Assembly: GCA_903939115.1 (NCBI GenBank)
Contig: CAJAFV010000058.1
Coordinates: 97,534-161,533, forward strand
Length of the DNA: 64,000 nucleotides
From: an uncultured Geobacteraceae bacterium
GTDB lineage: Bacteria; Desulfobacterota; Desulfuromonadia; Geobacterales; Pseudopelobacteraceae
Reading direction: 5' to 3'
Of this stretch, positions 15,729 through 24,500 are shown piece by piece (within the stretch, counting starts at the first letter, position 1; every line of letters starts with the position of its first letter). The position numbers were made by a program, and so were the translations under genes. A model generated the notes under the pieces. The model searched no databases and had not been told where the DNA came from. It worked only from the letters and a program-made list of their open reading frames with translations.

Positions 15729-16070
15729 TTATGCGGCCTTCTTCAGCTCTTCCCTGACGACCCGGCGCAGGGTACTTTCAATGTCTTGATGATTGATAGC
15801 CTGTTTCAGAGTTTCATTTATAAGAGTCTGGTAGCCACGATCTCCGGCTTGTGTTTTAAACCAGGCAACGATTGAGGCGTCCAACATAATGTTGATCCGC
15901 TTCTTTTTGGCATTGACGGATGCGTGCCATTCTTCGCGGGAAACGTCTTTCATATTGATGCGGAAACGGCCCGCGTCAAACATTTCCTGTGTGATGGGCG
16001 GCGCATCATCATCTATTTCTGAAATAGATAATTTGCTCACTTTTTTCTGCTTTTCGCATGCTGATAACAT
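15729..16070 (-). CDS. brnA: BrnA-family antitoxin
   Basis: A 113-residue protein. KKRINIMLDASIVAWFKTQA, GDRGYQTLINETLKQAI and the C-terminal RRVVREELKKAA are typical BrnA features. The ATG at 16070 has GGAGG at 9 bases; an earlier ATG at 16079 and a GTG at 16040 are possible. The 5' end overlaps brnT by up to ~60 bases in another frame, more than the usual few bases. It neutralises the BrnT ribonuclease and autorepresses. Its C-terminus nearly repeats that of the BrnA at 10524-10787. Confidence 0.82.
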   Translation of the reverse strand: MLSACEKQKKVSKLSISEIDDDAPPITQEMFDAGRFRINMKDVSREEWHASVNAKKKRINIMLDASIVAWFKTQAGDRGYQTLINETLKQAINHQDIESTLRRVVREELKKAA

Positions 16071-16278
16071 GAATTCCATCCTCCGATTCGGTGTGGGCGA
16101 TTACTACGACAGTAGTGACGAGTATGCCGAGTGTATACCAGCGCTGTTCTCCATAATCAAACCGGGGGTCTTCCATGGTATCGGTCGGCTGATGGAATAC
16201 CTTCTCAGCATCGGCAAAATCGAGCTGATGCTTTTTAAGGTTTGCTTGTCGCTTGTTTTCATCCCAAGTAAATTTCAT
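16009..16278 (-). CDS. brnT: BrnT-family ribonuclease toxin
   Basis: An 89-residue protein starting MKFTWDENKRQANLKKHQLD, the diagnostic BrnT opening ('W.xxKxxxNxxKH'), followed by FADAEKVFHQPTDTMEDPRF, DYGEQRWYTLGIL and HVISMRKAEKSEQIIYF. Length is normal and the frame is intact, unlike the broken copy at 10777. BrnT has a RelE-like fold and cleaves RNA. I used the ATG at 16278 because the upstream extension is non-homologous and runs through a repeat. Confidence 0.85.
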   Translation of the reverse strand: MKFTWDENKRQANLKKHQLDFADAEKVFHQPTDTMEDPRFDYGEQRWYTLGILVTTVVVIAHTESEDGIHVISMRKAEKSEQIIYFRNR

Positions 16279-16284
16279 AAGCAG

Positions 16285-16313
16285 TATATACACATGATTA
16301 TGCATACAGTCAA
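16285..16313 (-). promoter_or_regulatory. Putative brnTA promoter (leaderless geometry)
   Basis: TTGACT (16308-16313), a 17-base spacer, and TATATA (16285-16290) ending 6 bases before the ATG at 16278. The distance from TTGACT to the ATG is identical to that at the other brnTA module, so transcription would begin at or very near the start codon. Confidence 0.5.
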
Positions 16314-16334
16314 ACGGTAAAAATGACGATTTTC

Positions 16335-16418
16335 GTAGGGGCGCAATGCTTGCGCCCTGCTGCGATAGGCAACACTGCTGCATATTGCATCCGGGCGACC
16401 CGCCGGGATCACCCCTAC
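16335..16418. repeat. MITE-like palindromic element
   Basis: GTAGGGGCGCAATGCTTGCG on the left and GATCACCCCTAC on the right, flanked by partial family ends (CAAACGGTAAAAATGACGAT on the left, CGTTTTTATCGG on the right). Inserted just upstream of the brnTA promoter. Confidence 0.55.
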
Positions 16419-16475
16419 GTTTTTATCGGTATTACCCACCTTCAAATAAATGGATTCTGGTACATTCCAACCCAC

Positions 16476-16660
16476 TTAACTGAGCGTCGGCATGCTCATC
16501 ATATACTGTTTGCCCCATCGCGCATTGAGCCAGCGTTTCAGTAGCGGGTCAGTGAGAGTGATGAGTCCTTTATCATCCTGTTGCATCTGATTAACGCAAT
16601 CAACTACTGATATTAAACTGTCGGCATAATACCAGTAGTTAAAAAGTACGCAAGTGACTT
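16476..16660 (-). pseudogene. C-terminal fragment of an unidentified protein
   Basis: The frame from about 16660 to the stop at 16476 reads NYWYYADSLISVVDCVNQMQ, DDKGLITLTDPLLKRWLNAR, WGKQYMMSMPTLS without an initiating context. Composition and flow look protein-like, reminiscent of the end of an ATPase-type protein, but I cannot name the family. A relic within the toxin-antitoxin island is the likeliest reading. Confidence 0.3.
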
Positions 16661-16762
16661 CTCATTTGGCACTTGGAATATATTAAGATGACCGGACATC
16701 GCATAAAAGTCAGTGCTGATTTTTATGCTGAATAATTACCTGCAGGTATGGTATAAAGTCCC

Positions 16763-17071
16763 ATGCCTGAAATCAAAATCATAGACAAATCCTTTTCTCT
16801 ATCACGAAAACGTGGCAACGGAACTGTCAGGTATGAAGTGTGGGAGATTGACGGAGCCGTATCCCGTTATAATCTGGCGTACATAAATCACCGTATCTAT
16901 TTCGGAGACAACGGCAGAGTCCTCGGTTATGACAACAGACACGGACACCATCGACATTACATGGGGGTTGTAGAGTCTGTTGATACAGACTGCTATGAAG
17001 AAATCGAGCAGCGGTTTGAACAGGAGTGGGTAGTTTTACTGGAGGCTTATAATGCGAAACATAACCGTTAA
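16763..17071 (+). CDS. TumE-family (DUF6516) toxin
   Basis: A 102-residue protein. YNLAYINHRIYFGDNGRVLG, then YDNRHGHHRHYMGVVESV, carries the 'GYDN.HGHHRH' signature also seen in the TumE at 11783. The C-terminal helix (YEEIEQRFEQEWVVLLEAYN) differs between the copies. It overlaps the downstream HTH gene by 20 bases. Probably a toxin whose expression is held by that partner. The ribosome site is weak. Confidence 0.75.
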   Translation: MPEIKIIDKSFSLSRKRGNGTVRYEVWEIDGAVSRYNLAYINHRIYFGDNGRVLGYDNRHGHHRHYMGVVESVDTDCYEEIEQRFEQEWVVLLEAYNAKHNR

Positions 17072-17426
17072 TACGGGAACAATAGAGACATACTTTGCAG
17101 ATATACGCAAAATAGCCAAAAAGATCGATCACAATAAACCGATACAACCGGAATTTACTCTCACATTTGAAGACCCTGGCGACATGTTTGCGGTCATGAC
17201 CCCTGTACGACTGGCGCTTTTCAGGGCGGCCAAAGCTCAACTCTCCTCGATATCTGCTCTGGCACAAAGATTGGGGCGCGACCGGAGCACTGTAAAAAAA
17301 GACGTTGATGTTCTCGTCGCTGCCGGTCTCCTTGATATTGAGGAAGTTCCGCTACCGGGTCATGGCAGACAGAAATTTGTCAAGGTCATGGCGGACAGGA
17401 TTCAACTGCACGCGGTTGTGACCTGA
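17052..17426 (+). CDS. HVO_A0114-like winged-helix antitoxin of a TumE pair
   Basis: A 124-residue protein with a C-terminal winged helix (MTPVRLALFRAAKAQLSSIS, ALAQRLGRDRSTVKKDVDVL, VAAGLLDIEEVPLPGHGRQK). The order and overlap with TumE match the 11418-12079 pair, on the opposite strand. A Shine-Dalgarno-like ACTGGAGG precedes it inside the TumE gene. Likely repressor/antitoxin. Confidence 0.75.
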   Translation: MRNITVNTGTIETYFADIRKIAKKIDHNKPIQPEFTLTFEDPGDMFAVMTPVRLALFRAAKAQLSSISALAQRLGRDRSTVKKDVDVLVAAGLLDIEEVPLPGHGRQKFVKVMADRIQLHAVVT

Positions 17427-17578
17427 TTTTGCTGTAATTTCATTCATGTCGATCCCCTTAACTCCAATTACAATTTCCAACCGTGCTGTTTATAATTTTG
17501 TTGCGGCGCACGTGAACATCCCCCCTTCCCCCTCCTCCACCCAAAAGTTTACCAGAAATTATTCCAACTGAGATTTGT

Positions 17579-17601
17579 TTGTAACATTGCTGTGCTAAGT
17601 T
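17579..17601 (+). promoter_or_regulatory. Promoter-like motif for the FKBP-Trx/TpsB/TpsA unit
   Basis: TTGTAACATTGCTGTGCTAA, GTT, preceded by CTGAGATTTG, which matches the CTGACCTTTG of the 15491 copy. It ends 56 bases before the ATG at 17658. The 17427-17578 spacer holds nothing else I can recognise. Confidence 0.6.
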
Positions 17602-17657
17602 GCTGCGCTGAAATGCACCACTGCTTTCTATTTCAGCCTACACCGGAGCCCGGCACA

Positions 17658-19682
17658 ATGCGTGAATATCTGGAACATATACGAGTTATCTCAATCTCCG
17701 CCCTGATCGGCCTGCCGCTGACAGCCTGTTCCACGGCGCCTGTCGTTGTCCACCAGGGTGACAAGGTAGAAATCAATTTCACCTGTCGTCTGCAGAATGG
17801 CGAACTGGCCGCCACCACCCGCCCTGATGCCTCGGTCAGCGGCGAAACAAAAGCGCCGCTCTATATGACCCGTCAGGGGGCAGAAGATACCGTTGCTGTT
17901 ACGGCGGGCCCGCCATCAGCTGAAGTGCTGAAGCGTGATCGGGAACCATTCGAGCAGGAGATCATTGCGCGGCTGGCGCCGAAACTGCCTGGCTTAAAGT
18001 CAGGGGAGCAGGTGCAGTGGCTTATTGCGGCTGATCGTTATCCGGTTGCAGCGCCGAAAGAAAAGCAGGTCAATATGGCGCTCGTCAGGAAGCGCGAGAA
18101 AGAGATGCGCCTGACTATCGAAGAATATACCAACAAAACCGGTAAGAGTCCTGAAGTAGGGCGACCGTTTGTACTGGATAAACTGGTGCCGGGGAAGATA
18201 GCTGAAGTCAGCGACAAAGAGGTGCTGATCCGCTTCGCTCCGGCTGCGACGAAGGATCTGGTAACACCTTTCGGGCCGGTAACCGTGCGTGAGTTGGCCG
18301 ACCATTATGAACTTGATATTGCAGCAGAAAAAGGGCGACTGGTGCGCACCGGTCCAATGGCAGGGCGGATCAGCGATATTAATACAGATTCCATGACGAT
18401 TGATTATGGTCATCCGTTCGCCGGTGAAAAGCTGAACTGTGAAGTGACGGTAGTGAAGGTAACCCCCGGAGAACGGCAGGCAATCGCCACATCTCTGCCG
18501 GTAACACAGGCGGAGGCGGCTGTTGAAGCGGCAGCCCCGGTTCCGGCCCTTGAACTGAAGAATGAATCGCAACTTGACCCGCAGATTGCCGCACAGCTGG
18601 AAGAGGCGCTGCGAAAAATAAATGCTGCCAATCTGGCGGAAGCTTCAGCGCCAGCCGCAGTCGGTGATCTTGCAGCAGTGAACTATACCGCCATGCTGGA
18701 AGATGGCGCGCTCTTTTACACCACCCGTAAAGCAGTAGCCGATGATCCGGCCGCAAAAAAAGCGCCCTGGTTTTCGGCCCCGAAAGAATTTGCCGCAGAG
18801 ATGGTGCCGGTAGGCAAGTCGGCGCTGTTTCCCGGTGTCGGCGATGCGCTGGCCGGCATGAAAGTCGGCGGCACGAAGCGGTTGGTTCTTCCCCCGGAGC
18901 AGGCCTTTGGCCTGAGCGACCCGGAGAAACTGCAGAAACTGCCTCTGGCGAGAACCATGCCGCGCACGGTGACGGTGTCCGCAGAGGAGTATGTCAAACG
19001 TTTTAACGGCTTCCCGGTTGTTGGTAAAGAGATCCAGGCAACCGCGTATTTTCCCGCCAAAGTGACTGCAGTCCGGGAGCGCGAAGTTGACCTGCAGCTT
19101 ATGGCCGAGAATGGTAAAACCTTTAGTGAGCCATTTGGCGACACCGTGATCACGGTTGATGAGACGAACATTACCACAACGCTAAAGCCGGTTGTCGGCG
19201 CTGTTTTCCCCGGCCAGAACGGCTATGGAATAATCACCGCCAGCGATGCCGACAGCTTTACGCTGGACATGAACAATCCGCTGGCCGGTAAATCGGTGAC
19301 TATTGATCTGGAACTGACCGGTTTAACGGCAGCGTCCGCTCTGTCGCCGGCAGAACTTCCCTGGCAGGAAGACCATGATGCAGCGCTGGCGCAAGCCAAA
19401 AAAGAGGGCAAACCGGTCGTTCTGGTGCTGCACGCCGACTGGTGCAGCTTCTGCAAAAAACTGTTCAGCGAAACCATGCCTGATCCGCGCATCAGCGCAC
19501 TGCGCGACAAATTCACCTGGATCAAGGTGAATTCCGACAAGCTGACCGAGTACAAAAAGCTCTATGGCCAGGAAGGCTACCCGATGATCGTGCTGTTCAA
19601 GCCCGACGGCAGCATCGCCCAAAAGCTTGATGGCTTTCAGGAAGCGGGACGCCTGCGGGCCGCACTGCAGGAAGTGATGTAG
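17658..19682 (+). CDS. Lipoprotein with two SlyD-like FKBP domains and a C-terminal thioredoxin domain
   Basis: This 674-residue protein starts at MREYLEHIRVISISALIGLP, ending in LTAC, a lipobox. An earlier ATG at 17592 would lie inside the promoter motif, so I reject it. Residues ~35-280 and ~325-565 are two FKBP units, each opening 'GD.V.(I/V)N(F/Y)T' and closing with a SlyD-like HPFAGE or NPLAGK segment. The second has the canonical GVGDALAGMKVGGTKRLVLP, PEQAFG motif; the first lacks it and may be inactive. Residues ~575-674 are thioredoxin-like with WCSFCKKL (CxxC). It suggests a periplasmic foldase joining proline isomerisation with thiol chemistry, lipid-anchored next to TpsB. Followed by a repeat, then tpsB and tpsA. 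Confidence 0.82.
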   Translation: MREYLEHIRVISISALIGLPLTACSTAPVVVHQGDKVEINFTCRLQNGELAATTRPDASVSGETKAPLYMTRQGAEDTVAVTAGPPSAEVLKRDREPFEQEIIARLAPKLPGLKSGEQVQWLIAADRYPVAAPKEKQVNMALVRKREKEMRLTIEEYTNKTGKSPEVGRPFVLDKLVPGKIAEVSDKEVLIRFAPAATKDLVTPFGPVTVRELADHYELDIAAEKGRLVRTGPMAGRISDINTDSMTIDYGHPFAGEKLNCEVTVVKVTPGERQAIATSLPVTQAEAAVEAAAPVPALELKNESQLDPQIAAQLEEALRKINAANLAEASAPAAVGDLAAVNYTAMLEDGALFYTTRKAVADDPAAKKAPWFSAPKEFAAEMVPVGKSALFPGVGDALAGMKVGGTKRLVLPPEQAFGLSDPEKLQKLPLARTMPRTVTVSAEEYVKRFNGFPVVGKEIQATAYFPAKVTAVREREVDLQLMAENGKTFSEPFGDTVITVDETNITTTLKPVVGAVFPGQNGYGIITASDADSFTLDMNNPLAGKSVTIDLELTGLTAASALSPAELPWQEDHDAALAQAKKEGKPVVLVLHADWCSFCKKLFSETMPDPRISALRDKFTWIKVNSDKLTEYKKLYGQEGYPMIVLFKPDGSIAQKLDGFQEAGRLRAALQEVM

Positions 19683-19700
19683 GAAAAGGCGGGTTTATCT

Positions 19701-19792
19701 GTAGGGGCAAAGCAAGGTTTTATCTGCTTTGCCCGCCTTTGGTGGTAATCCCGGCAAGGGCGAAGCAGGCGGGTCTTTTGCTTCGCCCCTAC
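19701..19792. repeat. MITE-like palindromic element between the foldase gene and tpsB
   Basis: GTAGGGGCAAAGCAAGG and TTGCTTCGCCCCTAC arms with inner GCCCGCC and GGCGGG stretches. Inserted within what otherwise reads as one operon; it could act as a transcript hairpin. Confidence 0.6.
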
Positions 19793-19828
19793 GGTCAGAA
19801 ATTTATCTTCATTAAAAAATGGACTGAA

Positions 19829-21472
19829 ATGAACAATTTACCTCAGAAAAACAATTGGAATCCACGGCTGCTCACATTGCTCTGCGTCTGTCTGCTTATC
19901 TCCGCAACCGTTGCTGCGGCGGAGGAACCTGTCGCGACTGAGGCTGCACCGGCAGCGCCCTCTGCAGTTGTCGAACAGGAACAGACCTTTACCATCCGGC
20001 GTATCGAAATTACCGGGAGCGCCCTCTTCAGCGACGAAGAGCTGCAGAAGCAGCTTAAGCCGTTTATCGGCAGAGGCAAGACGGCGGCTGATGTCGAGGG
20101 GGCCCGCGATGCGCTGGAACGCTTCTTCCATGATCAGGGCTATCCGACGGTGATGGTGAACATCCCCGAGCAGGCAGTGCTGAGCAAGGTCATCCACCTT
20201 GATATTATCGAGAACCGCGTCGGCACGGTAACTGTAACCGGCAACAAATGGTTTTCGACGGAAAAGATCCTGAGCGAGCTTCCCTCAATTGCCCCCGGAC
20301 AGGTTATCAAACTTCAACAGTTGCAGCTTGAAGCGAACCGTATCAACCGCAACCCCGATTTCAAGGTAATTCCCGACATGCAGCCGGGAAAAGCACCCGA
20401 ATCAGTCGACATGACCCTCAAAGTTACCGAGCAGATGCCGCTGCATGGCAGTCTGGAGCTGAACAACCGCTCCAGTTACGACACGACTGCTCTCAGGCTG
20501 AACACAGCGCTCCGCTACGACAACCTCTGGCAGCGGGATCATTCGTTCTCGCTGCAATATCAGATGTCGCCGCAGCAGTTTGGTGAAGTGAAGGTCGCGT
20601 CCGGTTCATATACGCTTCCGGCCTTCTGGGACCGCGACGATAAAGTTGTACTCTACGGGGTCTGGTCCAACACCGACACCGCTTCTGCAGCCGGTTTCAA
20701 CAACCTCGGCAACGGGACAATCTTTGGCAGCCGCGTGATAATTCCTTTACAAGGTGTAGGCGATTACAGCCACACGGCGGTGCTTGGGGTTGACTACAAG
20801 AATTTTGAGGAGACGGTCGGACTGATCGGCGCTGAAGGGGTCAAAACACCGATCAGCTATTTCCCCTTTTCCGTCGCCTACAGTTCATCACTTCGCGATG
20901 ATGGCGGCTCAACCTCTTTCAATGCGGGCTTGAACATGTCGTTCCGGGGAGCGGTGTCTGATGCGCGTCAGTTCGAAGATAAACGCTATAAGGCCCGCGG
21001 TAACTACATCACCATGACGGCCGGTGTCGAGCGGAGCCAGAAGCTTCCGGGCGATTTTACGTTGCTGGCAAAGATGGACGGACAGTTGGCCGACCAACCG
21101 CTGATTTCCAATGAGCAGTACTCGTCCGGAGGGGTGGAAAGTGTCAGAGGGTATCACGAGAGTGAAGCCAGTGGCGACAATGCGCTCCACGGAGTGCTTG
21201 AATTGGCAGCCCCGGATCTGCTCAAAAAGGTTGGCAAAGATCGTTTCAGCCTGACCCCCTACATCTTCTACGATGCCGCCGAATTGTGGGTGAAGGAACC
21301 GCTGCCCGCTCAGCAGTCACTTGCCGGACTTTCAGGGGCCGGTTTCGGCATGCGCGGCACGTTGTTCGGTGCTCTCGACTATCAGTCCGACTACGGCTTT
21401 GCCCTCCGCGATACGAACCGCACCAAAGCCGGTGATTCATACCTGCATTTTAAGGTGAAGTGGCAGTTTTGA
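19829..21472 (+). CDS. TpsB/ShlB-FhaC-family outer-membrane transporter
   Basis: This 547-residue protein starts at MNNLPQKNNW with a signal peptide (LLTLLCVCLLISATVAAAEE). After a short Ala/Pro/Glu stretch it has two POTRA domains (about 48-200: FTIRRIEITGSALFSDEELQ; GTVTVTGNKWFSTEKILSEL). A 16-strand-type beta barrel fills the rest, with the VRGYHESEASGD motif of the L6 loop and a C-terminal ...FKVKWQF ending in an aromatic residue. TpsB proteins export and fold TpsA exoproteins that carry a TPS domain. The next gene, 65 bases on, encodes exactly that. An upstream in-frame GTG at 19739 lies in a repeat and is rejected. Confidence 0.92.
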   Translation: MNNLPQKNNWNPRLLTLLCVCLLISATVAAAEEPVATEAAPAAPSAVVEQEQTFTIRRIEITGSALFSDEELQKQLKPFIGRGKTAADVEGARDALERFFHDQGYPTVMVNIPEQAVLSKVIHLDIIENRVGTVTVTGNKWFSTEKILSELPSIAPGQVIKLQQLQLEANRINRNPDFKVIPDMQPGKAPESVDMTLKVTEQMPLHGSLELNNRSSYDTTALRLNTALRYDNLWQRDHSFSLQYQMSPQQFGEVKVASGSYTLPAFWDRDDKVVLYGVWSNTDTASAAGFNNLGNGTIFGSRVIIPLQGVGDYSHTAVLGVDYKNFEETVGLIGAEGVKTPISYFPFSVAYSSSLRDDGGSTSFNAGLNMSFRGAVSDARQFEDKRYKARGNYITMTAGVERSQKLPGDFTLLAKMDGQLADQPLISNEQYSSGGVESVRGYHESEASGDNALHGVLELAAPDLLKKVGKDRFSLTPYIFYDAAELWVKEPLPAQQSLAGLSGAGFGMRGTLFGALDYQSDYGFALRDTNRTKAGDSYLHFKVKWQF

Positions 21473-21488
21473 CTCTAACCACCCCCAA

Positions 21489-21512
21489 CCCCCTCCTTAA
21501 TCAAGGAGGGGG
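21489..21512 (+). other. Perfect hairpin between tpsB and tpsA containing AAGGAGG
   Basis: CCCCCTCCTT-AATC-AAGGAGGGGG, a perfect 10-bp stem without a U-run. The tpsA start is 26 bases downstream with its own weaker AGGA, so the hairpin could tune the tpsB:tpsA ratio. Confidence 0.6.
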
Positions 21513-21537
21513 CTATAAATTACAGGAACCTATCCGT

Positions 21538-24500
21538 ATGGAAATGAAGACCCACAGATCTCGAAAGATGCTGCGACGCCAGACGTGCGCGCTGGTAGTG
21601 GCTGTTACTCTGGCGTTTTCACCCGCACTGGCTGCCGCCGCTGCGCCGACCATTCCCGGCTTTTACGGTACGGTCGCGATGCCGAATGCTCCAGCTGCCG
21701 GTACGCTGCCGGTACTTCTTCCCGGTGGCACATTGAGCGGTGCCACCGTAAATCCTGCAGTCGGCACCACTCTGACGGTCAACCAGAATGCCCCGCAGGC
21801 GACCATCGACTGGAAGTCGTTCAATATTGCTCCTGGTTCCGTTGTCATTTTCAATCAGAAAAAAGATGGCGTGGCACAGCCACAGTGGGCTGCGCTTAAC
21901 CGTATCTATGACGCCAATCCGAGCTTGATTTTTGGCAAGCTGCAGGCGGACGGCAAGGTCTATCTGCTCAACCGCAACGGCATTCTTTTTGGGCCCGGTT
22001 CTCAGGTGAACGTGCATTCCCTGGCCGCCTCAAATCTTAATATCACCGATCAGAATTTTAAAGACGGCAAGCTCATCTTCACGGCACTGCCTTACGACGC
22101 CACTCAGGGTGCGCTCTCAGGCGATGCCTTTGTCTCCAATTACGGGACCATCACCACTGACAGCGGCGGTTCTGTCTTCCTGGTCGGGCCGAATGTCGTC
22201 AACGCCGGCACGATCAGCGCTCCCTCCGGCAAGATCAATCTGATCGGGGCCAGGCAGAAATCTGATGGCAGCGGTGAGGTGGAAACGTTTGAACTGACGG
22301 TTGATGCGACCGGTAACGATGTAACCTACAACGACCTGCAGCAGGTTCCGGGCGCAGCCTACAACTCAGCAACCGGTAAGCTGATCACAGAAAATGGCGG
22401 GCGGGTCGGCATGTATGGCGCAACCGTGCAAAATGATGGTTTGATCCGCTCAGTGACCGCTTTTAAAAAGGGTGGTGTTGTTATACTGGCGGCGCGTGAC
22501 AAAGTCACAACCGGCATTGGCAGCGTTATCGAATCGCCGATCGCCACATCGATAGATCCTGCTACCGGAAAGGCGGAAACGGCCGATCCGCAATTTTCTT
22601 TCAGTCACCCGGAAGTTATTGTCAAGGGGGTGGAAACAAATAGCGGTATCAATCCATTGAGTGCCATTGAACTTCAGGGTTCGATTGTTGCGCCATCCGG
22701 AAATGTGACTTTGACCGCCAGGGACAAAGTTTTTCTTGGTGACAGCAGCAGCATCAATGTAGCGGGACTCTGGCTTGACCGGCCCGCTTCGGCCAATCTG
22801 ATGGAGGTGCAGCTTAACAGTGTCGATTTGCGTGACGATTACGGCCAGAAAATCGGGACTCTGCTGGGACAGAAAATTGCCGTAGATGTCCTGACCGGCT
22901 CAACCATCGGCAACCTTAAAAACAACTATTTGACTATTCAGACCGGAGCTGAAGAGCGCAGCACCAGGGGTGGCCATATAACTATTTCGGAGCGGACTGA
23001 TAATGTCGCACTGGAACAGCTGATTTTCAAACAGGGAGCGCAGCTTGATTTTTCCGGGGGCGGCATTCGCTATGGCAGTGGAGTCATGGCAACCTCACGG
23101 CTTATTTCCGGAAACAAAATCTATGATATAGGGACTGCTCCGCAATGGCTTCAATATAATCTCCTGGCGGACAGCCAGGCAAAAAGCTATTCGCGCTTTG
23201 GGGTTGCTGCCGAAAAATTCAACGGGCTCTATTTAGGTGGCGGCAGCTCGATTGAGGATCGTACCATAACCGCAGCCAGGGTTGTCGGGAGCGATGCCGG
23301 CAGCGTGCTTTTTAATGCCCGCGTGGCAGCGCTTGATGGCGCCCTGATCAGCAGTGTCACGCGTGGACAGTACCAGACCGCTGTCACCAGCCGCTATGCA
23401 CAGGCAACCACAACCTCCGGTACGCCGGACAATCCGGATTATCTTGTTTCCGTCACGCGTGGCCTTGAAGAGCCGCTGGGCGGAACGGTTACGATCGGTA
23501 ATGCACTGCCGGCTGCTCCGGCGGCACAAAACAGGGATAACGAAAAAAGCTTCATCGTCAACGCTCTCACAATCAAGCCGACAACAGCAGCACTTGCGGC
23601 GAATATTGACGCCACATACGTTCTTGACCCGACGGCAGCGACTGAAATATCGACAGCGTTTCTTAACAGAGCTGACTTGAGTGCGCTGAACCTGTTTGCC
23701 AACACAACCATCACCACCGAAGCGGGCGCCGGCATCAATCTGCTGCCGGGGGGCAGTTATGTTGCCAGAGCACGGCGCATCGAATATGACGGCACCATCG
23801 ATATAGCCGGTGGCTCGGTAGAAATGTCCACTCGCCCGAACGCTTCTTCTTATCAAACATTAACAACAAAAACAGATCCGGTAAATACGCTCTACCAGCC
23901 GCTGATCGAGACCATTTACCTGGGATCGGGGAGCCGCATTTCGACTGCGGGCCGACAGATTGATAACAGCGCCGCCGGGACTTTTCTCAGCGCCGTGACC
24001 CCGACCGGTCATACCGCTGGCGGATCAATACTGATCCAGGAGCGAACCGAACAGGGGACAAGTGTATCTGTCGGGACATCAACAGAAGGGCACACCCTGG
24101 CGGTGGCGAGCGGAGCAGTGCTGGATGTAAGTGGTGGCTGGACAATTGACGGTAAGGGAGCCATCTCCGGAGGCAATGCAGGAACTCTGGATTTGAAAGG
24201 GTCGACACTGAGTCTCGGCGGAGAGCTGCGCGGTTACTCCCTGCCAGGGAAAAATGGTGGTGAGATCAAGCTGCATGCCGGTGAGGTGACGGTGACAGCG
24301 CGTGACCTGGTGCTCCCTGACAATATGCCGGTTGATGCAGTTGTGCCTGACTACCTGCTGGGCAAGCTGGTGCTGGGAGAGAACCGCCTTTCAGAGAGCG
24401 GTTTTTCACGGATCAGCCTGACCGCCATCAATGACCTTAGTTTTAGTGATGGCGCGATTTTAAGCCCGTCACTGGTCAAGCTGCCGTTGCCGGTTCCCGC

